Shown here: one piece after another, positions 48,401 through 57,914 of the stretch
How the letters are laid out: the number at the start of each line of letters is the position of its first letter
Position numbering within the stretch: position 1 is the stretch's first letter
NCBI GenBank assembly: GCA_948474755.1
Contig: CAOLHI010000746.1
Coordinates: 1 to 64,000, forward strand
Origin: Ctenosaura bakeri
Lineage: Eukaryota > Chordata > Lepidosauria > Squamata > Iguanidae
DNA length: 64,000 nucleotides
Direction of reading: 5' to 3'
Notes under the pieces: model-generated
The model's input: only the letters and a program-made list of their open reading frames with translations
Told to the model about the DNA's origin: nothing
The model's database searches: none
Program-made: the position numbers and the translations under genes

Positions 48401-51400
48401 GTTCAGGTGCCCTAAGAAACCTTTTGACTATGTCCACCCCATTTTACTCTCCTGCGGTTGACTTTACCTAGCTGTCCTGAAAATTCCATAGCAGCTAGCC
48501 CAAGCCTGTTCAAAACAAGTATCCTTTCCTAAGAAATAAATGCTGGCCTTGAATTCTGCAGAAGTTAAGGGTGAGCAAGAGTGGCACATTTTTGTGTTCA
48601 GTGCAAACTACCTCTCATGTGCAGAATTCTACCTCCAATGCTCACCCAAGAAATGTTAGTTTGGATACCAAAGAGTGAAGACCTGTTTGAGCAGCTTCAT
48701 CTCCTTAGCAATTCCATCTTTAGACTTGGAGTCTGTGTGTCCAGGCAGCATAATCCTACACTGTTTAGTGAGTGATTCAGTAGCAAGCCAAAAATAGGAC
48801 CCAGGAAAAGGTGTTAAGTTATCTGTTCTTTTGCACAGTACTCTCAGCAGAATTGCTTATTTGGAGTAAGAGACTCATGCTGGTCGTGATAGTCCACAAG
48901 CCTGCTGTTTTGTAACAAGCAGGGGAGTTGGCATGAGACTTGGCACAGTCCTTGCATCGCTTGCAGTTGTTGGATGCTCTGAATGAACAGGTAGCTGCTT
49001 CAGAAAAATCTTTGGGACTAATACTTTTGCAGCCTGATCCTAGGCATGTTTACTAAGAAGTAAGTCCCACTGAGTCAGTGGATATGCTTACAACAAGAGC
49101 CTTGGACATCTAGCCATCATCTGTTCATGCATTGCTGGTCGTCTCTTCAGTTAACACGAACAAATCTAGTTTCAGGTTTAAGCTTGCCCCATGGAGACCT
49201 TTCGTTCACAGGGTCATCATAAGTAGAACCTGACTTGACAGAAAATAACAAAAATCCTGAAATAGTCACCCATCATGGAAGGAGTATTGGTCGTCTTGTT
49301 CTAACTGTCCTTGGCTCATCTGCTTGTCCCTAAGTGTTTTATGAACTTTATTTTTATTTACGTTTTAATATATGTATTCTTTACATTTATCCTTCTGCCT
49401 TTCCTCTAGTGAATTTATAGGAGCCTCTGTGGTGTTCCTTCTCCTCACTTTAGGCTTAAACCATCCTTGTGAGATACGTCAGGCTGGGGAGAGTGTGACT
49501 GGTTCGAGATCTTCTGGAGAGTTTGACTCAGGTCTGACACTAACCACTCTCCTTGCATCCTGAGATGTTGCTGAAGCCTGCAGATCTGTGTAGAATATAG
49601 GAAAGTGGTTCTGTGGCATATGACCAAACTCTGGCCAGGAGTGGCTTGAGATCTGAAAAGTCAGAGGACCTTTCCAAACCTGATTCGTCAACTTATGGTA
49701 GCTCTAAACACAGAGTTACAATTAGGAATTTAACCATAAAGGAAAAACTGCCTGCCAGTTGCTGAGCACGCAGGACATTCTGTTGGGACTGCTGGGACTT
49801 ATTATGCCATGGCCACAATGCCCATGTTCTTTGTACTGTTTAAAACCTAGTGACATCTGTAGTTCTGGTCCGTCACTTTGGGCCTCAGTGTAGCAGGCTG
49901 GCTCATCATCCTATAGAAATAATTTCAACTCCTCTGTACAACCCAAAATGTACACCCAAGGGAAACAAAGCAAAACATAGAGACACATCTGTATTTTTAC
50001 CATGAAGTATGAAGTATATTGACGTGTGCTGTTTTAGGATACCTTTTTGTTTATTGGAAGTATTTTTCAAATTCGTCTTTTTCTATGTGTCCCACACGTA
50101 GCTACATTATTCATATTGTTGCTTAAAAAAGAAAAAGAAATGTATACTATATTGCTGATGAAGACTGTCAAAATAGATTTGGTCTTGTTATATTTTTACA
50201 GTATCAATCTTTATAAGTGGTTTTGATGTATTTCTGCTGTATTAACTTCTGTAAGATTAAATTATTATGCATTATTAGGATACATATTTCTTTGTGTGCT
50301 TTGGATCTCTTTTCTTGGTGTCAGTTATATAGATGTGTATAGGGATATAAATCTTGTTTCTGTTGCCTTTTTTCTATCACTTTTTTTCTATCATCCAGGG
50401 AACCATTTTTGGGAATACTGTCTGTTGCTGGAAGAGGATACAGGTGGCCAAGGCCAGACCTACTGTTAATAGCAGTAAGGGCAGAGGTGACAAGAGCAAA
50501 AACATCTACTTCTGTGAGGGGGCAAAGGGTTCTAGGAAATCAGTTCCTAAATACCTCTTCCCTTCTTGCAGAACTTGGATTTCAAGACTCAGAGCAAAAT
50601 TTTCAAGAAGCATCACAGTAGTGGAAGGACTTTGGCTGTTTTTCTGTGCCCTTACCACTGTGGGCTCCATTGCTTTCATTCTTTTCATTTCCTGACGGAA
50701 AGGGTGTTTCCATCAGTGATCAGCTGGTAGGCAAATGAATAGAGTCAGGGGACAAGTCACAGCTTCTACCATTCTCCTCAGTGGGCTGTGTGTGCATCCT
50801 TTGATATTGTAATGGTATGGTGGCACTTCACTTCTGCTTCAATTATGGAGGTACCTTGTTCTGCCCCAATGGTTGGAACCTTATCATTGATAGTATTGCA
50901 AGATTCTTGAGAATAAACACTGGGAGAACATTTTCCAAACAGAATATTTAAGAATGTCCTTTCTAATGCTTGCTACTATAATTTAAACATGTTTGCTATT
51001 TATTAATGTGCACCTTTTAAAAAAATAGGAATATGTCTAATGATTAAAAGTAACATGAGAGAAAATGAAGAAGGGGGAACAACGGACCCTGCTGCACAGG
51101 CAGTTTCCCAAGTCAGCCCTGCCTGGACTCCATGAAGACCACCAAGGTGGAAGTGGTTATTTAAATAAAGAGCCTTTGGCTGGATGTAGCAACAAAGGCA
51201 TGTTTCATCTCCCTTCCTTTGTCTTCCAAGGAACAAAGGAAATAGAGAAGGAATGGAGGAGAGCAATGGAGAAGGGAAAAGACTTTGAGCGCAATGGAGA
51301 AAGGCAGCAGCAGCAGGAGAGATAAGGAAGGGCAGCTGTGGCAAGGAGGGAGGTGGAGGCCAAAAGAAAGGGAGGGTACATTTTAGAGCAGCAGCAAAAG

Positions 51401-51959
51401 TTCCATAGCATTCGGGACTGACCTAAAATTGAATACAATATATTATTTGGAAAGGTAATGAAAAAAACAGAAAACTCAAAAATTCATGGAGAACAATTTT
51501 TTGGAGATGATTTTGAGAATATTCTTATCCTCTGAGAATATTCTCTTTGAAAATCTTCTCCCCTCATATCCCTGGCCACTAAGCCTGAAGCCAAACATTG
51601 AAGAGGCATTTTTAACAGTCCTTCCTAGGCTGGAGTTTATCCTTGCTGTTATGTAACAGTGGCATTAGATGTAATTAAACATGACACTGATGAGCTGAGA
51701 CAAGCTGATTACTGCAAGTGTAATGAGGGAGACTTTCACAAATGCAGGGCCTGTCTTTTACCCAAAATTGGGGCAAGCCCAACAAATTGACTGTTTCTGA
51801 GGTGCAGTTCCAGGGCATTCCCTTCTTGCTGGCTCACACCCAATCTGTGAAGGTGACATTCATTCTTCCCACCCCGCGTGCCCTAGATCTCAAGACACTT
51901 TATAATCCTTTGGGTTCAGAATGGCTTCTAGCAGAAGAGAGCAAGTTCTTCTGTCTGCT
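45470..51959. other. Mostly single-copy non-coding stretch
   Basis: A perfect 11-bp-arm hairpin lies at 47896-47906 and 47915-47925. A reptile repeat of uncertain class lies at 49033-49090 ('cctgatcctaggcatgttta', 'aagtaagtcccactgagt'). The 113-codon frame 50354-50695 (+) follows a pyrimidine-rich 'catccag' but has no recognisable domain or convincing donor. No gene supported. Confidence 0.5.
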
Positions 51960-52004
51960 TGGGGAATTCTGGGAGTTGTAGTCTACTAAAGTAACTTTTC
52001 TAAG
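51960..52004. mobile_element. MITE right arm
   Basis: 'attctgggagttgtagtcta' and 'ctaaagtaacttttct', the right arm of the 31.75 kb MITE family; the left arm is not clear. Confidence 0.55.
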
Positions 52005-52020
52005 TTGTGTACCATATCCT

Positions 52021-52237
52021 GGGCCTTTTTCACAATACACAGGTCTAGCATTATGATTCCACTTTAGCTATCATGACTTCATCCTATGGAATCCTGAGGT
52101 TTGTAGTTTGGCTAGAGGCACTAGAGGAGTACTCTGACCAAGAACACTCTCTTAAACTGCAGCAGGATTTCATAGGATGTTGCCATAGTAATTAAACTGG
52201 AATCATAATGCTAGAATTGTGTGGTGTGAAAGAACCC
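52021..52237. mobile_element. 217-bp MITE with long inverted ends
   Basis: Left 'gggcctttttcacaatacac', 'tagcattatgattccacttt'; right 'ggaatcataatgctagaatt', 'gtgtggtgtgaaagaaccc'. The core has 'ggaatcctgaggtttgtagt'. No clean 8-bp or TA duplication seen at the ends. Confidence 0.78.
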
Positions 52238-54094
52238 TCTGTGCTACCAAAGAGATCATGTATTCTGGATAGCACTTAGTTGTCGGCACTCAGTGCCAAG
52301 GTTCACTGCTGTGTAAAGCTACCATTCCTTCCTGCCCTCTGGTCTCTTGTGTAACAATCATGATGAAGAACAGGAATGACGCTCTGCTGTCTGAATAATT
52401 ACTGCCCATTAGCAAGTGTTTGGAAGTTTTAATTGGTCGATGGATGATTGTACATCCTACTCCTACACCCCATAAGGGGCACTAATTTTTCTATGAACCC
52501 TGGCAGAGAGGATGAGGTCTCCTGATTTGTACAGGTATTGCCTTCATGAAATGCAAAGGCAGCCCAGGAAATTCCGGTAAAATGGAGAGGGAGCAGAAGG
52601 AGGAAGGTTGCTTGTGTAATGAAGGGATGTTTGTGCAAGAGAGAAGCTCTCCTGCACACATTGTGTTCCACTGGCACAATCTGGTATGGGAGACTGGACT
52701 GCCACCCCTCCGTGCACTAAGCAACAGATGTTTACATGAGGTTGATAATGGTATCATGATTTTTCATTAATAATTGCAGTGTCTGTAATCCCTCCAGCTG
52801 GGCTAGTTTAGCTGCCAGGATGCAGGGCTACACATCCCTGTACCGAGATGCAAGGAAGCTTATGAGAGAATAAAGTCAGGAGTCCTAATTGGGCTGACGC
52901 AACATGAAACAATCTCCTAAGTGGGGATAGTTCAAGTGAAGCCATTTTTCCCTCTTAGGGCATAAATGCTCATACTCCTTAGCTTTCATATTTATCTTAC
53001 TAGCAGTTTTCCAAAGTTAGCACCTTTCAGGGCCTTTGGTAGATTTAGTGCTATATTCACACTAGTTTCTATTAAGTATCAGTAGCCTAATTGTCGGTGT
53101 CCATCTCATAAACGTGGGGTGGGCGATTGAATCTTCCCTGCAGAAAGGCAGTGCTCATCCCTTTTCCCTGCCCCAAACATGCACATTTTTTTCCCCTTTC
53201 CAGTCAAAAGCAATGTATACTCTGAGATTGGGAAGGGCGGGGTACACAACCTTCAAATGGTTTGTTTGAAAACAAAATGAAAAGCAAATTAATGCAGTGG
53301 TGATGCATTACTCAGGAGGAAGAGAGTAACCTTGTTTACTTCCTTGCTTGTCTTCAGTGGCAGACCCCAGCGAGCACTTGACCTTTAAGAAACCTTTGGG
53401 GCAAAGGGGAGGAAATCAACCTTTTACCTTTTTGTTCTTGTTTTTAAAAAGGTCACAAAATGCTGTGAGCATGAGGGGGCGGGTAGGCATTGCCACCTGT
53501 CACTGCTGATGGGCAGCATGCAGATGACATTCATGCTCCATTCCATACAAGATTCACAATATCAGTACATGGAAAATTGAGTAAAACATACGCATAGTTT
53601 CTCAGTGACAAAAATACAGTATGTAGCTGTGATGCTGCAGGGAGAAGGGAGTGAAATCTTAGAGCAAATGTGCTCACAGCACAGATACATTTCAGGGCAG
53701 ATATTTGAACTCTGAATGAGTTACTAGATATTTATTGCACTATAAACTGACCATCCAGAAAGATTGTTAAGACAGTTGAAACACAGTGGGAGACCCAGGC
53801 ATTGAAAGTGTTTCCAAGAATCTCTGCTTTGTCTTTGTTTCTTTAAATCTCTCCTTGTACTATAGCACTTTGTTTTAGGCCTCAGTTTGGAAAAGGTGAG
53901 GGATAATGTGAGCTATCAGTTTATCTGTCAGTCAATTCCAATCTCCCCTCAAAGGCTATAGGAGTCTAAACCGCTCCATGAATCTGAAATAGGGAGCCGG
54001 ATTTTGATTGCTATGGGGTGAAGGCTGGTATGGGCTATAGCCTGCGTGGGGCCTTCTCATGGCCTAACAGTGCATCTGCCTTTTCTTTTTGCAG
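52238..54094. other. Single-copy non-coding stretch upstream of the candidate exon
   Basis: No repeat or gene is recognised. The part at about 52380-52800 is rich in ATTAAT/TAATTA-type motifs and has no repeat hallmark, so it could hold a conserved regulatory element; this needs cross-species alignment and is only a guess. Confidence 0.4.
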
Positions 54095-54210
54095 ATGGTG
54101 AGCGTCTGGGTGAGGTGACAGATCCTGGCAGGCGGGCAGCTGCAGCCCATGCATCCTCTCTGCAGAGGAAGGCAGAAGACTCTAGCGAAAGCCAGGAGGA
54201 TGAGCAGATG
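54095..54210 (+). CDS. Candidate internal exon of an unidentified host gene
   Basis: The segment is preceded by a strong acceptor (a pyrimidine run 'ccttttctttttgcag' ending at 54094) and followed by a donor GTAAAT at 54211. It is 116 bp long, entering in phase 1 and leaving in phase 0, and the frame DGERLGEVTDPGRRAAAA... through QEDEQM is open throughout. Composition supports coding: it is GC-richer than its surroundings, retains several CpGs, and encodes a charged Ser/Glu/Asp/Arg-rich, probably disordered peptide. No domain is visible and I do not recognise the protein. The same frame extends past both splice sites, so an ORF alone would not define it. If real, flanking sequence on both sides is intron. 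Confidence 0.5.
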
Positions 54211-54599
54211 GTAAATCTCACTTGTTCCTGGGTTCTTGGTTTTTCCTCCCATGTTTGTGTTTATTGGAAGAAATATATTTTCTAACGGTTTTGGTTTGTG
54301 GACAAAAATACATCACTTCTATTCCTGTTACTATTGTGCATGCTAGAAGAATGGGGATGTGATGTTTAGTCATCCCAGTATGTTTAGGGGATTTGGAGCA
54401 CTGGGGAAACTCTCGTTAATATTGCTATGCTAGTGTATTAAGGATATCTAGGCAAAACTTAAGGAACCTGACATTTTAACTGGCCTGGACAGCCAGTTTA
54501 AATAGGTAGTCCTCTGGAAGTTTCAGGCTGGCTATCAAGCCCAGCCAAGATTGGGGAATCCTGTATATACACATAGACATTATTTTGAATACATTGGCA

Positions 54600-55069
54600 A
54601 GTAAAATAGCATTGAAACCACTGGGGTAGATCATAATTGGGTTTGGAGTGGGATGCTGTCAGTATGCTGATGACACTCCGTTCTATTTCTTCTTGTCATT
54701 GGAATCACCTGGGGCTATGTAGGTGCTGGACAAGTGCCTGGATGCTGTAATGGACTAGATGAGGGCCAATAAACTGAAACTGTATCCCGATAAGACAGAA
54801 GACCTGTGGACTGGTGTTGTCTCTGGTCCATGAATTGGATAAACAGGCTGTCCTGGATAGGATTGCATTCCTCCTGAAGGAGCAAGTGTGTAGTTTGGGA
54901 GTACTCCTAGATCCATCCCTGGCACTGGAAGCCCAAGTGGCATGGCCTCTGTGGCTTGGAGTGCTTGGAAACAACTTTGACTGGTATGCCATCTACAGCC
55001 TTTCCTGGACAGAAATAACCTAGCCACATTAGCCTGTGCAGGATAGCCTCCCAATTAGAGTATTGTAAT
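54600..55069 (+). mobile_element. L2-type LINE, left part of split copy
   Basis: The RT core motif QYADDT is at about 54661-54678, followed by the L2 pattern VLDKCLDAV, MRANKLKLYPDKTE and LKEQVCSLGVLLDPSLALEAQV in alternating frames because of indels and stops. It breaks off at 'ttagagtattgtaatg' (LEYCN in L2 proteins) where a SINE begins. The remainder resumes at 57065. Confidence 0.88.
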
Positions 55070-55238
55070 GAGGAGCCAGCGTGGTATAGGGGTTTGAGTG
55101 TTAGACTATGGCCCTGGAGGACCAGGGTTGGAATCCCTGCTTGGCCATGGAAACCCACTAGGTGACCTTGGTAGTATCACACACTCTCAGCCCCCAGAAT
55201 ACCTCCTGATGGGGTCACCATAAGTCGGAAATGGTGTG
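55070..55238 (+). mobile_element. tRNA-headed squamate SINE, left part
   Basis: The head 'gagccagcgtggtatagggg' carries an A-box-like TGGTATAGGGG and the B-box-like GGTTGGAATCC lies at about 55128. The body has 'ggccatggaaacccactagg' and 'ggggtcaccataagtcggaa'. An internal deletion is present. It is interrupted at GTGTG (55234-55238) by the copia element; its tail resumes at 57033. Confidence 0.9.
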
Positions 55239-55264
55239 TAATTGCAAATTGCAAAATTGCTACC

Positions 55265-56524
55265 CAGAGGCCCTTCCAGGTGGTACATGGTGACCTAGCT
55301 GGACCATTTCCTGAGAGCGAGGGAAGGTCCAAGTATATGTTTGTGTTGGTGGATAGACACACCAGGTATGGGTACATGTTCCCATTGAGAACAGAGGATG
55401 AGGCTTTTGAATATTTCAGAGATTGAGTTAGTATGGTGGAAAGACAATTTCCCCATAAAGTCTCACACCTCATCACAGACCACAGTGGCGAGTTTTGCAA
55501 CGCCAAATTTCAGAATTGGCTCAAAAGGAGAGGTATAAGACATGACACCACCAATCCGTATACACCAGTGGAGAATGGACTGGCAAAGTGCAGAATTGGA
55601 ATGTTGCAACAGATGAAAAATTGCATGTTGCTTGACTCCAAATCACCTCCCGGATTCTGGGCGGAGGCTGTTCTTGCAGCCAACCACGTCATCAACCGGA
55701 TGTGGTGTGCCAGCATTAAGCAAATGCCTTATTTCATGTTATACGGGAGACCTCCTACTCTGAAATATCTAAGGGTGTTTGGCCAATACGCTAATGTCCT
55801 TATTCCCAGTAACCAGAGACACAAAGAGCAGCCCAAGTGGAGGAGGTTGAGGTTTGTGGGTTACCTTGGGAACAAGTATAAATTTCACTTAGGACATGGT
55901 AAACTCCTGTTCTCAAGGAGTGCAAATTTTGAGACCAGCAGTGGCTGGGAGGAGTTGCACTGCAACAAGGAAGTGTTCCTACAGCCACTGGAGCTAGCAC
56001 AAGGTGAAAGCCCCAGGAATGGAGGGGCGGGACCATCTGCCACCTTTCCACATACACTGCAGGTGCCACCAGATAGCTCGCCCGATACCTCCACAACTAA
56101 GGAGGAAACTGAGGTTACTTCTCCACCAAGTACTCAGGTAGAAAGTGAGCCTGAAGTGGAGGGGGCGGCAGGAGAATCTAGTGATGAGAGCCTGTCCAGT
56201 TTTTCCCCAACAAGCGCTCAGGGAGAAAGTGAGTCTGAAGTGGAGGGGGCGGCAGGAGAGCCTAATGATGAGGGCCTGTCCAGTTTTTCTCCACCAAGGG
56301 CTCAGGTAGAGAGTGGGTCAAAAGTGGAAGGGACGGCTGAAGCTCCCAGCGATGATGGCCTATACAGATTTGAGACCTTCATCTCTAGGAGGAGTAAAAG
56401 TGGAGGAACGGTTCCCCAGGGGTTGATAATCCAGGAAGTCTCCAGTTTCCCCCATCAAGAGTTCAGGCAGAAAGGGAGCCAGAAGTGGAGGGGGCGACTA
56501 GAGCATCTGGTGATGATGGCTTGA
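55265..56524 (+). pseudogene. copia integrase pseudogene (DD35E core)
   Basis: The first catalytic Asp is in HGDLAGPF (codon 55292-55294). An in-frame TGA at 55424-55426 separates it from the longest open part (55433-56524), which carries the second Asp in TDHSGEF (codon 55478-55480). At the DD35E spacing the catalytic Glu is expected in the NGVAER box, but the sequence reads NGLAKC, so codon 55586-55588 is Lys. The segment FWAEAVLAANHVINR and VFGQYANVLIP with FVGYLGNKYKF match the copia integrase C-terminal part. A Ser/Glu-rich linker follows. A 1-base frame change near 56440-56460 ends the open frame early. Confidence 0.88.
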
Positions 56525-56547
56525 CCAGAAATGAGACCACCGTCCCC
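56135..56547 (+). repeat. 84-bp (28-residue) coding tandem repeat in copia linker
   Basis: Units start at 56135, 56219 and 56303, exactly 84 bp apart, each encoding a QVESEPEVEGAAG-like segment followed by SSDESLSSFSP-like residues. A fourth unit starts at 56464, 161 bp later; the extra stretch duplicates the RRSK...IIQEV block, and 161 is one base short of a codon multiple, explaining the frame change. Confidence 0.88.
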
Positions 56548-56642
56548 AGAAGGAGTAAAAGAAGGGAAAAGGCTCCAGAGAGATTTATCATTCAGGAGGT
56601 CAGAACATGCATGGTTAGCAAAAAGCCAGAAAGCTTTAAGAA

Positions 56643-57032
56643 TGTGTGAGGTTGCTCACAGACAATACAAGGGTTGGCCAGGATTGGCTAGGTGTCTGTA
56701 TAAAGGTAGCACAATCCCAGCCAACATGCACACATTGCCTGAAGTGTGTCTGCTGGGGGCTCTGCCAGATAGAGCAAGCTAGATATGCTGGATCGCTGTC
56801 TGGACTTTGTAAATATTGTATATATGTTGTAACAAAGAATAAAGAGCCTCCATATTGGAAGATTACAACTTGGAGTGGGTGAATGTTACTGGCTTAGTGC
56901 ATGTGCTGCTAATGGTGTTCTCTGCTGCTAGGCACGCTTCCATAGCTGTGCGTAGCTATCTCTGCTAATCTATAAGGAGTTTTTCCTTGACTGGCTATTT
57001 TTGCTTTTTTCCCCCTTTTGTTTTTGGGGACA
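56643..57032 (+). mobile_element. copia 3' LTR, about 390 bp
   Basis: Starts TGTG(TG)AGGTTGC (start 56643 or 56645 is ambiguous) and ends GGGGACA at 57032, giving TGT...ACA ends. It has a TATAAA box at about 56700 and an AATAAA signal at about 56838, in the order expected for a sense-strand LTR. No second LTR copy is present in the window, so its exact limits are inferred. Confidence 0.7.
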
Positions 57033-57064
57033 GTGTGAAGGTACACAGCAGCAGCAGCAACAAC
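57033..57064 (+). mobile_element. SINE tail, right part
   Basis: GTGTG followed by 'aaggtacacagcagcagcag' and 'caacaac' continues the SINE broken at 55238, whose family tail reads 'gacttgaaggcacacaacaa'. Confidence 0.85.
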
Positions 57065-57650
57065 ATGCTCTTTGTGGGGCTGCCCTTGAAGAAGACTCAG
57101 AAGATGCAGCTAGTGCAAAACACAGCAGCTTGACTGCTGACTGGAGTACCACACCAAAAGAATACCATTTTTATAAGACTGTAATGCCAATATATTTCCA
57201 GTCTGAATTCAAAGTGCTTGTGATGGCATTTAAGCCCCTAAAGAGGTTGGGACCTTGATACTTCTGCAAGTGACTCTCCCCATATGTTTTTTTTTGGGGG
57301 GGGGCTCCTCTGTGTCCCATCAGTGAGATCAATATAGTGTGTTGGGACGTGGGCAGGAGGGCGTTTCAGCCATGGCTATCCAACTGTGAAATGCCCTCCC
57401 CCTGGAAGCCCAACTGGACCCAGAATTCGATTCATTTAGGCACCAAGTTATAACTTGTTCATTCATTAAAGCCTCATTCATTCAATCCAAATACTGTTAC
57501 ATATAGTTTTAAAATCTGTTATGTCTTTTAAATCTTTTAACTCATTATTATGTTTATTATGTCTTTAGCTTACTTGAATTGTTTTACTATTTTTAAAATG
57601 TTTAACCATTTTTAATACTATTTGTAAGCTGTCTTACAATCTTTTGATAT
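57065..57650 (+). mobile_element. L2-type LINE, right part of split copy
   Basis: Resumes with 'atgctctttgtggggctgcc' (LFVGLPL), then KMQLVQNTAA and 'gaaatgccctccccctggaa' (NALPLEAQLDPEFDSFRHQV), matching the L2 C-terminal pattern after LDYCN. An AT-rich 3' UTR follows. Stops and shifts are present. Confidence 0.88.
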
Positions 57651-57914
57651 TTGTTGTTGTTGTGTGCCTTTATATTATTTCTGACTTATAGGAACCCTAA
57701 GGCAACCCTATGAGGGTTTATCTTATCTTATTTTATTTTATTTTATTTTATTTTTGGCAAGATTTGTTCAGAGCAGTTTCGCTTTTGCCTTCTTCTGAGG
57801 CTGAGAGAATGTGAGTTGCCCAAGGTCACCCAGTGGGTTTCCATGGCTGAGCCAGGATTCAAACTCTGGTCTCCAGAGACATAGTCCAGTGCTCAAACCA
57901 CTACACCACACTGT
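57651..57914 (-). mobile_element. tRNA-headed squamate SINE with (TTTTA)n expansion
   Basis: The tail side 'gttgttgttgtgtgccttta' is first on the + strand, then 'gacttataggaaccctaagg', 'gttgcccaaggtcacccagt', 'ctccagagacatagtccagt' and 'caaaccactacaccacactg' at the tRNA-like head. The (TTTTA)n run at 57721-57752 replaces the usual 'catggggttttcttgg'. Sits at the 3' end of the L2. Confidence 0.92.
57721..57752. repeat. (TTTTA)n microsatellite
   Basis: About six TTTTA units within the SINE. Confidence 0.9.

Larger units (their letters stand above)
55239..57032 (+). mobile_element. Deleted Ty1/copia retrotransposon
   Basis: Holds, in order, the end of the pre-integrase region, the integrase core, the linker with a 28-residue tandem repeat and an RRSKR/FIIQEV motif pair, a few codons before reverse transcriptase, and then a 3' LTR. 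The 5' LTR, gag and protease are missing at the left, and reverse transcriptase plus RNase H are missing between 56,640 and the LTR. It lies in a SINE and is flanked by GTGTG on both sides (55234-55238 and 57033-57037). Copia affinity comes from HGDLAGPF, TDHSGEF and the NPYTPxxNG box order. Non-autonomous and non-functional. Confidence 0.88.

Noticed and set aside
50354..50695. 113-codon plus-strand frame following a pyrimidine tract and 'catccag' as an exon
   Set aside because: The peptide has no recognisable motif, there are overlapping open frames on both strands, and no convincing donor follows.
51065..51325. Charged Glu/Gln/Arg-rich ORF and its opposite-strand partners
   Set aside because: Low-complexity GA-rich composition explains the open frames on both strands.
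55070..55140. A tRNA gene (A- and B-box-like motifs)
   Set aside because: No foldable acceptor stem or anticodon arm is evident, and the sequence continues into a SINE body shared with other copies.
55433..56524. A domesticated integrase gene
   Set aside because: The catalytic Glu position is Lys, an in-frame stop lies upstream, a frame change lies downstream, and the frame sits in a transposon nest without splice signals.
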